Of a DNA stretch of 64,000 nt, positions 34,201-42,000 are shown one piece after another (position 1 is the first letter of the stretch; every line of letters starts with the position of its first letter). Under the pieces are notes generated by a model, which saw only the letters and a list, made by a program, of their open reading frames with translations, did not search any database and was not told the DNA's origin. Both the position numbers and the translations under genes were made by a program. This DNA comes from Candidatus Fukatsuia endosymbiont of Tuberolachnus salignus. GTDB taxonomy: Bacteria; Pseudomonadota; Gammaproteobacteria; Enterobacterales; Enterobacteriaceae. The stretch is taken from NCBI RefSeq assembly GCF_964030845.1, contig NZ_OZ034983.1, positions 2,976,001 through 3,040,000 on the forward strand, in the 5' to 3' direction.

Positions 34201-35375
34201 ACAGCCAAAAAGGTGCCTGGCTAATGAATATTAGGGAAGATAAAAGTAAAGAAATTGGTTATATCAATACTATGACAAGCGATGAAGTGATGCACTCTTT
34301 TCATAAAACAGTCTTAAGAAAAATGGCGGTAATACCGGATTTGATCAAAGTCATTTCAAAAAGGGAGCGAGGTACTGTTCTCTACTTTACACAGGTCAAT
34401 GCAGAAAATAATGGATATATAAAAGGGACTACCACCGATGGTCTGTTATTGCAAATTAGTAGAGAAAACAGAACCTTTAAAATCATATTATTAGCAGTTA
34501 CACCGGCGTTTACTGATCATTATGTTAATAATTTATCAGGTATGAAAAATGAACTTTCCGAACTAAATAAAGTTTATACTTACCCCGAAATAATAAAAAT
34601 TATGTTATCTAATGATCAGCAAGGTTGGTATTATCCAAAAATAAATATACTGTTTATGCCGATTAAAAAAAATGAAGCGACTATCAAGAATATCTATAAT
34701 TTAAATCAGTATCTTGGTTTTAATCAGCAAACCCACTGCGCATACTTTATTAGTAATAGTAATCATCAATCTGTTTTAATTAAAATGTATCAAAATGATC
34801 AGCAGAATGGTGCAATAAAAGAACCTGAAATTATTTCTAACCAAGAGCTGCTTTACGAACGTACGGATGCTCTGCTTATTTTAAATAGTGGGCGTGTTTC
34901 CACCCTTGCTAATAATGAATATGTTAATATTCACGTGCCTGCTTTACTGATAACTACGCCAGTTACGCAAGATAAATTCAATTATCCAGTGATATATCTT
35001 GAGCATGCAAACGAAGGGAGTATGCGATGTATAATGCCTGATGCCATACCTGAGACTGTATTGATCTCGAGAAAATTTAATTTTCTCTGCCTATTTGTAA
35101 GAAATAATTTATTTATCATTAATCATTCTTTTAGAGCTACCGGTAATCACTCTAGCTCACGTCTACAATTATTATTCAAAGGTATTATAAAACCGGCATC
35201 AAATTTTTCTAATCATTATTCTGTGATTCCAGGTGATGTTATAACGGATAGAGATACGCTTCTTTTTGATGTTTTTATTACCGTTGAAAAATTAACAAAA
35301 TATTATATTGAGCAAGCAGATGAGAACACAAAAGATGGACATGTCATTATTCCTCTCCCCAAATTATCTTCATAA
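28173..35375 (+). CDS. Toxin A, main part: large TcdA/TcdB-like toxin
   Basis: A 2400-residue frame (in-protein sense from about 28182). Residues about 85-350 finish the glycosyltransferase fold: LRGNLISASNIICLEILNEY then GGVYLSTDLLPA, where TcdB has ASDILR and GGMYLDVDMLPG. The first Asp of DXD and the upstream Asp and Arg are lost. Residues about 395-590 resemble the C80 cysteine protease: IILVGNSSAM replaces the catalytic GHG (His to Asn, residue 467), while SLLACQS keeps Cys 503. Residues about 990-1270 match the TcdB pore/translocation region, including hydrophobic stretches near 1100-1180. WIISANHKYLRDM near 1444 matches TcdB WIIDVDNVVRDV. No CROP repeats are seen. It ends DGHVIIPLPKLSS, shared with toxin C. 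Confidence 0.82.
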   Translation: MEKNVFARVFLHWQDKSYKHIKMIKGGNSIDDGIIDFCKKYQLGEEEELEKIIINNENNLLTTRTELNSANPKSNIYIINKNPDYDFYRYYLVELILRGNLISASNIICLEILNEYGGVYLSTDLLPAINENLFRYLIDKTSEDPEGIQNQAIIIKFILNELVQDGKMLGRTKKPIDGMDSKKKAAIQERLEEAKQKNIPLFVGLGNIKVDPYFQFLYSADDVKAMVAKKGDVVKGNPFIIQMQANLKQTYDIIFKYDIHTSKEVRKLLILASNQDPTLIFLQKEMIPKIQTAIKNAGLKINIKAIFHYRLDILNQYEQATPEILGMPAYDFAYSQLLNKIFNKILDENGNEVSPTDPYFFQQKITFSFKAATFLTEEATQSSLRGSNRYLEPLTNRPQYGGQYIIQANDDAQSTKIALFLYNQHRDMSDWYLYDGKNDRLIYRMATEDENTEAKIQQGKNIILVGNSSAMTFLYALRIVEQLKKILQPASPHYRTRVSLLACQSATVISGDKNLFISTLYNAFEQSIPKIKVAYIISQKSLFTVDVMGRRWKGNLPEFNADVPLAAGIHWCDVTDNDTEIMASRCSTGLALSYTTQSLGSSMLMHNNVITEFNNTAFGLGSVMETLNFHPEKRVAWMNNLENLDGWIDLTVAEGLLKNLREGVVIIPAESMALAVAMGKLTHELIINDPNLDRIIALMKALKRSLEAESYVDWLESLNLSYGKKQFERLVNTLFKTPNTLEQAFKRLQSRVRANRFTFFNLNLDKEGAARHILQGMKSDSVIKAIFLGDIERQLLRNIAINDDEQFQITEVARTIKILESNFKILIEKNADQSNPPPLTLYSYSLWDPNANVSLEQQNMIFLQKNYANSQYIQRVGQLTWSKGFHPSLINADQYSHAQAWIREHQALRQKNRVLAQGEWLELLSQLKYDPIDATYTVSYLNLRSRSITEVSSKNSMFADMTLYLDKRAQLIRKNYSLTRKKQVLARSIGHMGGAGGIGSFDDSIVSLYHSFKQLITSSEGEDDPLSATMKFHVWVSLVSDFNNVVSAASTLTEGSYRFAESIINIGWLFKRLREPINYLWNYSHHINESPIMKRIGKSTTELGLTLGFTGFLLNAYEYYEAENDRQRNLALTRMVFDGVGLTFSIGSLSVMESTWTLPPMLAVILVGYGLSKVSEKISAKIEGTINNTTKARLCGMCFNHLKKSLEQGGFTIINKALQPLEGAVIKTINLEDSRAPTVIFDETGVQIRKKTTQGKNLINNTENPKAYINLYHLSGMKKDQVIAITDLPAADQPAVNTLILPRSPRTKIDPVYAKTDFIKWRDDAEFYAMRYFAKKDPHFIFNFYKKTGFLTDSIEKFIGLDWMALTELKCRYEKTDVNIYLGREEYNLIAPGIKEDQKIEDSVYRKYLHYILHAPKEGKAIIFLVLSRGQADITLECNNMDVTWIISANHKYLRDMRLQKTLAGYKFIENVPAKQGEKDSIVLNITNLARTQATFHLYMGVATTDLHGRLIVRELNAQKVLEELRPASRSINYMNTEGIIKADLAAMIPKAKSRQVAQYTRIQNFTLKGDEESCHVYYYSYTNDFVRTENKIGTFFYNTKRQNVQLLLFSERYAWFKGDLLIPIDVNGIKYIYAYRNIIWMSEAENKELVQIYFPIGYLPDILNPDGTIKFSSPAKLKIITKLKDENRFIFLEQSYTYKRRDIDECFFLQYCIDSQYPEKGLTLIEARSLPAKIKNEIIETISVEAFSRFMQAQSHSDFYKIPEFLRKIDPWTRAGKNIKPLFNGITDTIISIKRRFIWPLKNSIHKKGYIIERIPLILSGHTDNIHYAGTTMVEIHENNFVNQPTNRRYYHFWSTTDREQKFEKLYVQQDDDTATEMLLIDFNIQNDQVLSIKETIITTTDGLLYALYDDQSLSFVGMGKNWLREHADWWVYFREYIDELTNKMEGLVPLSIGQTKTIKISSYLTLSGLQQNDEAGLLAVWYDRDSKSFIICQRDNNQQLSYLGIDRNSQKGAWLMNIREDKSKEIGYINTMTSDEVMHSFHKTVLRKMAVIPDLIKVISKRERGTVLYFTQVNAENNGYIKGTTTDGLLLQISRENRTFKIILLAVTPAFTDHYVNNLSGMKNELSELNKVYTYPEIIKIMLSNDQQGWYYPKINILFMPIKKNEATIKNIYNLNQYLGFNQQTHCAYFISNSNHQSVLIKMYQNDQQNGAIKEPEIISNQELLYERTDALLILNSGRVSTLANNEYVNIHVPALLITTPVTQDKFNYPVIYLEHANEGSMRCIMPDAIPETVLISRKFNFLCLFVRNNLFIINHSFRATGNHSSSRLQLLFKGIIKPASNFSNHYSVIPGDVITDRDTLLFDVFITVEKLTKYYIEQADENTKDGHVIIPLPKLSS

Positions 35376-35490
35376 AATTAGATGTTTTTAAAAAATATTC
35401 TTTGTTAATTAAAATGTAACCTGAATTTAAACTATTATTCTGATAAGACTCCGATAGCAATAGCAAAAAAATAACAGATAAATAAATACT

Positions 35491-36355
35491 ATGGAACGCT
35501 CAATAATTATTAAAAAATTAGTCAGTGTTATCAAGAATAATAATTATTGTAATGTAAATTTTATTTATAGAAAATTTATCGATACCAAGAACAAATACCA
35601 GCTCATGTCCCAAAAAATGAGTGCACAACAAAAAATGGCGTTATTATTAGGGATGATTAACAGTACTTTTTATCCGATGTTTTGACCAATAAAAATGGGC
35701 AGCGACAGAATAATTATGTGCTACAAAATTTACTGTTATTCCGTAAGAAAACTATTATGGAATCAGTCGATGAAATATTACATTTTATCTGTTTAAATAA
35801 AATAGAAGATATTCAACGAGAAAACATTAATTTATGAATACAACAAAATCCTCATTATCAAATAAAACTTTGATAGACAACAATGCTTATCTGGCACGAG
35901 AGCTGTTTATACGTATACAAAAAAAGCCACCAAGGAAGTGCTTGAGAGTACTTCTATTGTCCAGGATAATTTTTATGCACTTTTTGAAAGCCAAATAATG
36001 AAATGGCAAAATAAAATCTACCGGTACATACAATAAAATAATCGAATGGTTTTTGATATGGCAGTCAGAAATTTTTTAATCGAGCATCATTTAGGCCAGT
36101 CAAAATAATTATCAGAGATCTGGGATAATAATTATTATAGCTTTCAAGCTGCTTTAACTCAATTAAAAAAAGATAATCCTCATACTTTTATTTATGTTGG
36201 GAATATAGATCAGATCCATAATAGGCAAAAAGAACCTCAGTTGTATATTAAAGAACTTGCTCTGCGTGGGAATATCATCGCTGCAAATGATATTCTGCGC
36301 TTGCTAATATTAAAAAAACAGGGTGTAGTGTGTTTAGATACCGATGTACTATATA
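35491..36355 (+). pseudogene. Toxin B: truncated third TcdA/TcdB-like paralogue
   Basis: The leader frame (35491-35685) begins MERSIIIKKLVSVIKNNNYC. The sense then moves to another frame through NNYVLQNLLLFRKKTIMESV and DEILHFICLNKIEDIQREN, with further stops and shifts. The last part reads LYIKELALRGNIIAANDILR and ends at VVCLDTDVLYMND, where IS630 debris begins. This copy keeps a full DXD (DTD, 36337-36345) and the upstream Asp and Arg that toxin A has lost. It is closer to toxin C than to A. Everything after the DXD is missing, so it cannot make a toxin. Confidence 0.8.
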
Positions 36356-36370
36356 TGAACGACATAATAA

Positions 36371-37054
36371 TCACATCATATATTCTGAAAATAAGGTATT
36401 GATGTCACAATTGAGGTCTCTTCTCTTACTTTTAGCCTGTGCCCATTTATGTTCAATGGGATTGAGGTCAGGAGGGTAAGGAAGCAGGTATTGAATCAGA
36501 TGCCCGGCGTTGATAATCGCGAGTTGAATGTCCTGACGCTTGTGAAAACTGGCGTTGTCCATGACGATGACACAATGAGGAGGGAGAGAAGGCTGGAGAA
36601 GCTGTGTGACCCAGGCGTAAAAGACATCACTGTTAACCGGGCTGGAAAACAGGACAATCGCCATCAACACCGTGCCCAATAACGCACCGATAACATTCGT
36701 TCGCCTCTTGGCCTGCCCATTTTGGAGGCCAGAACAGCGTTGACCTCGCGGAGAATATCCATGGGTTCGTGGCATATCTTTTGCGAAACCGCTTTCGTCA
36801 AGATAACCCAACGATTTTCCCTGCTCTTTATAGCCGTCTCTCTTTTCCTGGAAGGTACACCGTACGTCTTCGTCTGCCCTGGGATGACGCAGGTTTTTTT
36901 TATAGGTGATGCCCCATTTTTTCAAGGCTTGCCAAATGGATTTCGTGCACACCTTAAAAGGGGCCGCGTGTTCCCGTTGGTAAGCATCTGGATAAAGCTC
37001 AACATCTTTGACCAAGGCTTCAGGGAACTTCGATTTAAGCGGATCATAGCCCAT
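36371..37054 (-). pseudogene. IS630-family transposase, 5'-truncated
   Basis: A 227-residue frame (MGYDPLKSKFPEALVKDVEL) that is the C-terminal catalytic part of an IS630/Tc1-mariner transposase. The DDE residues are in YLDESGFAKDMPRTHGYSPR, VIVMDNASFHKRQD and PYPPDLNPIEHKWAQAK. Codons upstream (LKEALKRWDTSPPKN, to about 37098) extend the match, but the helix-turn-helix N-terminus is absent because IS1-derived sequence abuts it. It interrupts toxin B. The catalytic core is intact; DNA binding is not. Confidence 0.85.
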
Positions 37055-37093
37055 GTTTTTGGGAGGAGAGGTATCCCAACGCTTCAGAGCCTC

Positions 37094-37336
37094 CTTGAGC
37101 TGTTAGCCCCTTTTCACGTTGCCTTCTTCTGTACAGATAATTTTACGGCTTATTCGATCTTACCTTCCGCAAATCACATCGTTGGCAAGCTTTATACACA
37201 AAGGATAGAAAGAGAAAATTTAACACTGAGAACGAGACTTAACCGATTGAATCGTAAAACGATAGGCTACTCAAAATCTGAAAAAATGCACGATAAGATT
37301 ATTGAGACATTCATTGAGAGGGAATATTACTTTTAA
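37094..37336 (+). pseudogene. IS1 transposase (InsB) C-terminal fragment
   Basis: Reads SLLELLAPFHVAFFCTDNFT and then KLYTQRIERENLTLRTRLNR, with a SKSEKMHDKIIETFIE end. This is the C-terminal third of IS1 InsB, including the family-typical YTQRIER.NL.LR stretch. The frame is open upstream to 36722 only because it runs antisense through IS630, so the 204-residue frame is a chimera and not a gene. The rest of IS1 is missing. Confidence 0.85.
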
Positions 37337-37475
37337 TACTTGAATAATCTATTGAATACATAACCAAACTGCGTGCAGATTGTATGCAAGAACAGTGTCG
37401 TTTGAAATTTAGTACGGTCACACAATTTGATGTTGTCAGCGTATTTGAAGAGTTGATTAACCCTAATACCTGTGG

Positions 37476-38105
37476 TTGGTGCAGATTATAAACATAGAGG
37501 AAGGTATCCGCCACCATGAATGGATACAAACACTGTTTGGCACGATTGCGCTTGGTTTTGATGCGGCGAGCTTATTTTTTAATGGATTAAAAAATGGTAT
37601 GAACGAAGCTGGACCACATTTTGCTACCTCACAAAAACGTGACAAAAAAATTATTACAGCAGTGATGCAGGTGGCTGGCAAAACGACGGATTTACCGATT
37701 ACATCTTGGATAGATAATATGATGCATTTACCGTTAAGTCTAATCCTCATAATCTGGCATTGCCGCGTGCAAGGGTGCCAGGGAGCGAAAAATATAAAAT
37801 GGAAAGGTTATTCTGTCGTTTATGTCATCAATGAGGATCGTGTAATGCCGGTTAAAAACAGTGGAGGGGGCTATGAAATTGATTGGCACACAACAGAACC
37901 AAATTATGCCAGAATGATTACCCATAAAGCAGGAGAAAAATATTACACTAAAGTGAATTTAAAGGGAGGCAAAGGGGAATTGAGTATTGAAGACGGTATG
38001 CAATCTTTCTATTTAGACAGCTACTTCCCGAATTTAGAGCATATAGCAGAACGATTCTATTATAATTACAGCATAAAGATGAATCGTGTCGTATATTTAT
38101 ACTGA
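37476..38105 (+). CDS. Unrecognised 209-residue protein in the toxin island
   Basis: The frame starts MVQIINIEEGIRHHEWIQTL; the first Met is uncertain and the true N-terminus may have been lost with the IS insertions. A hydrophobic segment LFGTIALGFDAASLFFNGLK lies near residue 20. The second half (NIKWKGYSVVYVINEDRVMP and KAGEKYYTKVNLKGGKGE) is basic and beta-strand-like. No family is recognised. It may be the 3' part of a broken effector or toxin gene together with the HExxH remnant downstream. Confidence 0.4.
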   Translation: MVQIINIEEGIRHHEWIQTLFGTIALGFDAASLFFNGLKNGMNEAGPHFATSQKRDKKIITAVMQVAGKTTDLPITSWIDNMMHLPLSLILIIWHCRVQGCQGAKNIKWKGYSVVYVINEDRVMPVKNSGGGYEIDWHTTEPNYARMITHKAGEKYYTKVNLKGGKGELSIEDGMQSFYLDSYFPNLEHIAERFYYNYSIKMNRVVYLY

Positions 38106-38149
38106 ATAGTATTCATTATGTAATCAAAATTACACCGTACCGCTATAGG

Positions 38150-38763
38150 ATCACTGTCAGAGAAGTATCTGATTTGTTACGTAAGGTAACAGATACCACG
38201 CTTTCTCCTCAGTTTGATTAGCTGTTTAATTTTTTATTTACTTTAATACTAGAAACAGGGAAAAAAACTGTTATTCTAATACACAGTTATCATAATATAT
38301 ATCGTCGAAGTCCTACTTTTAGGCGTTTGTTTAATTATGCTGTCCCTTCTCTAACTGAAAAACATAAAATTAAAATTGCATCGACAATTCAACCTTATTC
38401 TGATTTTGTTGGAAAGGTTATAAAATTTCCTGATGTATGTACCATGCTATTAATACCTCAGTATCTTAGTCTACCCGGGCAACCTGAAAATTTTTCTGCG
38501 ATCCGAATTTACCTGCATGAAATGCTGCATATTTTGTTGAATTTAAGGGATCCTACACTTGGTGCTGGTAGTATCTAATCGGGGGACTATTGTTTATCTT
38601 ACAAAAAAAGGATCTTCTTATTTAAGAAAATGTGGGCGGATCGGATGGCTATTCCAGGAGCGGAGCACGATCAGGTTATAGAATAATTTAAGCAAATTAA
38701 AAAAACTATATTAGACAAAGGAAATATATTATTGGTGAAAGCTACGCTTGCTCGGAGATTGGC
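38150..38763 (+). pseudogene. Remnant of an HExxH zinc-metalloprotease-like protein
   Basis: The main frame is ITVREVSDLLRKVTDTTL, a TAG at 38218-38220, then TGKKTVILIHSYHNIYRRSP and on to RIYLHEMLHILLNLRDPTLG with a stop near 38578. HEMLH is a perfect HExxH zinc site. After a frame change the sense continues as GTIVYLTKKGSSYLR and then KMWADRMAIPGAEHDQVIE. The order HExxH, short spacer, Gly/Val-Tyr-Leu-Thr resembles M91/NleD-like effector proteases, but the family call is tentative. At least one nonsense codon and one frameshift make it non-functional as sequenced. Confidence 0.5.
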
Positions 38764-38833
38764 ATAAATTCAAGATTGCTATTTGGCAACGCTTAAAATA
38801 TTTTAATAAATTTTTTATCAGGTGGTAAATCCT

Positions 38834-39061
38834 ATGGAACGTTTAGATATTGTTGAGAAATTAAAAAACATCAATAAAAACGAAAACTATTACAAGAAAA
38901 ATTTTCTATATAAAACTTTTTTTGATAGTAAAGAAGAATACGTTAAGATGATTCCTTCGACGGATCCAAAAAAGGAAATGGAACTTTTATTGAGAATGAT
39001 GAGATGTATTAAAGATGGCGTGATTGTTGTTGATAAAGATGAACAACTCCTCAATATATAA
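38834..39061 (+). CDS. Toxin C leader, ended by an in-frame ochre codon
   Basis: A 75-residue frame (MERLDIVEKLKNINKNENYY) with AGGTGG about 10 bases before ATG. It is the same helical leader that starts toxins A and B, with YYKKNFLYKTFF, EEYVKM and LLLRMMRCI. TAA at 39059-39061 stops it, yet the same frame continues LTLNLLLSRKKTMMETV into toxin C, matching toxin B across the stop (LQNLLLFRKKTIMESV). The stop is therefore a recent nonsense change or a readthrough/restart site. A GTG four codons upstream (38822) is an alternative start. Confidence 0.6.
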   Translation: MERLDIVEKLKNINKNENYYKKNFLYKTFFDSKEEYVKMIPSTDPKKEMELLLRMMRCIKDGVIVVDKDEQLLNI

Positions 39062-39097
39062 TTAACCTTAAATTTACTTTTATCACGTAAAAAAACC

Positions 39098-42000
39098 ATG
39101 ATGGAAACGGTTAGTGAGACCCTACACTTTATTATCCTGGGTAAGATAGAAAATATTCAAAGGGAATATATTAATCTGTGGATACAACAACACTCTCATT
39201 ATAAAATAAAAATTTGGACGGACAACAATACTTATTTATCACGTGAGATATTTGTACGTATACAAAAAAAAGCGAGCCAAGAGACGTTTGATGATACCAA
39301 TACAGATAACAATGATTTTTATACATTCTTTAAGAGCAATGTTATTGGATTGCAAAACGAAATCTATCAATATATGCAAGAAAATACTCACATTTCTTTC
39401 GATATGGCAGCTAAAAATTTTTTGATTAGACATACATTGGGTGATCCAGAAGAATTGCTAACTATTTGGAACGATAATCACAAAAGTTTTACGGATGCCT
39501 TGGCTAAATTAAAAAAAGATAACCCTGATATTGTTATCGCTATAAAAAATATAGACGAACTGGATAATATACAGGAAGAACGAAAACTGTATATTAAAGA
39601 ATTGGCACTACGTGGAAATTTTGATGCGGCTACCGATATTTTTCGTCTTTTAGTATTAAGACAATACGGTGGCGTATGCATTAATCCCGATCTATTGCCT
39701 GCTGTTAATAAGGAATTATTTGCCGATATAATTGAAAGAACGCTTAGCGATCCAGAAGGTATAAAAAGCCAAGCTATTATTCTTAGAGTCATTCTTGATG
39801 AATTGATGGAGCAGGATATGATGCCAACGCGAGAAACCTTGCTGGAAAGCTACCAGTTGGCGAGCATCGATCCCAAAATTGAGCGGGTCATTAAGCAACT
39901 GGTCGCATTAGCACAAAAAAGTGGCACACCGTTGTTCATGCCACTTGAAGAGCTGAAGGTAGACCCTTATTTTCAGTTTAGCTATACCCTCTACGGTGAT
40001 GGTGTGGTTCTAGCAAAAGCAAAAGCAGAGGAAAAAAGCCATTTTATCGATCAGATATTAGAAAATTTGCAATGCATTCATAAAATTATTGATAATCCGG
40101 AACACAACATTAACGGCCTTTCCGAGATCCTACTTTTACCGGAGAAGGTCAATCCAGCGCTCGAACAACAGCTTGCCAATCAAAATGTTATTGTTGATAT
40201 TGAAGCGCTTATTGGTTATCGGCATACGGCTATGGCACGGTATGATCGCGTGACCTCTGGACTGGCGGGCATTCGTGCTTATGATAATCTTTATTTTTAT
40301 CAATTGTTGCAGATTAATGCGATACCGGTAGTAGAAAATAAATATAAATTTCAACAATTTACTTTTTCTTCTTTTATTAGTGTTTCCTGGATCACTGAGC
40401 AATCCGAACAGTCTCGCCTCCTAGGGAAAATGCGCTATCACGAGGTTTTTACTTGTTGCCCGCAATATTATGCTCAGTGCATTATACAACTTTCTCATAA
40501 TGATCTGCTTTGTGAGGAAACCGCTAAATTTCTCTATCACACAAACACGGAATTGAATGCTTGGTATAAGTATAATAAGAGAACTCAAGAGCTTATAAAA
40601 GTAAAGGAAGCACCTGATCTTCACCTTAAAAAAGAAACCCGTATTCTGTTGGTGGGTGACGGTAGCCCAATAAACTTTTCAGTGCAGGATGTCACTCAAT
40701 TATTGGTACAACATTCTATAAAATGGGGAAATGAGAATGTAGAAAGGGAACAGCTCATATTTATTGGCTGTGGTTTAATGCAATCAGCAATAGACTTGTT
40801 AAGAAACCGTGATGAGTGGGGTAGAATTAAAGCAGAATGTTCTACAGCAGATAGGAATTACGAACTTAGTGAGACACTTGATTCGCGTAACGTATTTGCC
40901 ATCGATTTTATTGAACGCTTATATCTCTTTTTAGAGAGCAATCATATTTTCATTAATCATATTCTTGTTCAGGAAAACCTGTTCACTATTGATGCCATGG
41001 GACAGCGATGGCTTGGTAAGCCGAAGGCTGTGCGTCAGGGATTTAGACAAAAAATAAACTGGGTCGTAGCGAGTAACTGTGATAAAAAGATCAAATTTAC
41101 CCTCCGCAATACGGTAGTAAAACGTGAATATCAGCCGATTGAGCAAGATCTCGCTGTACGTATCCGTGTGGTCACTGAGTTTGATAAAAACCAGTTTAGC
41201 CTGGGTGATATATTGCAGTCCCGTCTGGTTAATAACGAAATACTTCCTGAACGTCTTCCTAATCCTGAAAAATTAGACGGATGGATAGATGCAAATATGG
41301 CTACCGGCCTCAAAGAGGCTATTTTGCGGGGAGCCGTATTGATTAATGCTGATAGCATGGCATTAATAGTAGGTATGTATAATAGTACAAATGAAATTTT
41401 GATAGTCGATGCGAACGATGTTGGCGTTACTATGCTGATAAAAGTATTGCAACAGGTGCTAGAGAAAAATTCATATCAGAGCTGGTTTGATGGGCTAGAT
41501 TGTACTTGTGGAAAGCTGCAGCTACAGGCGTTGATCCCGCAAATTGTTGGTGATGTTGAAGCAGGTTTTCAGCGCTTGAAGAAACGAATCATACGCAATT
41601 TATTTAGTTTTTATCGCCTTAGTTTGAGTGAATATAATAGTGCGCAGACTATTTTTCTCGGTAAGTACAGTAAAGAAAAGATTAAGGCTATTTATTTGGG
41701 TAATATAGATCGTTTTTTACTTGCTGATGCAGAAAATAAAATCAAGGTTAAGCCGTCTACGATTACTATTGAACAGCTTAATACTACCTTTAATATTTTA
41801 AGCGGATACTATAGAACAATCCCCATTTACTATTATTCTTTGTTAAGTTTTACACATGGATCAAACCATTTACAGCAATCTAGTAGCAGTCAAGGTACTG
41901 AACTGATAATAGAAAATCATTTAGATATTAATTACATGCAGCGCATTGAACAATTAAATTTTTCTGGGTCGATGCCACATTCCACTTTTATGGTTGTGAG

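Noticed and set aside
37100..37200. IS630 N-terminus continuing upstream on the minus strand (frame reading TEEGNVKRG)
   Set aside because: This segment is IS1 InsB on the plus strand; the resemblance on the other strand is chance and contains a stop.
36722..37336. Single 204-residue plus-strand protein
   Set aside because: Its first 120 codons are antisense to the IS630 transposase; only the last 80 codons (IS1 InsB fragment) are real coding sequence.
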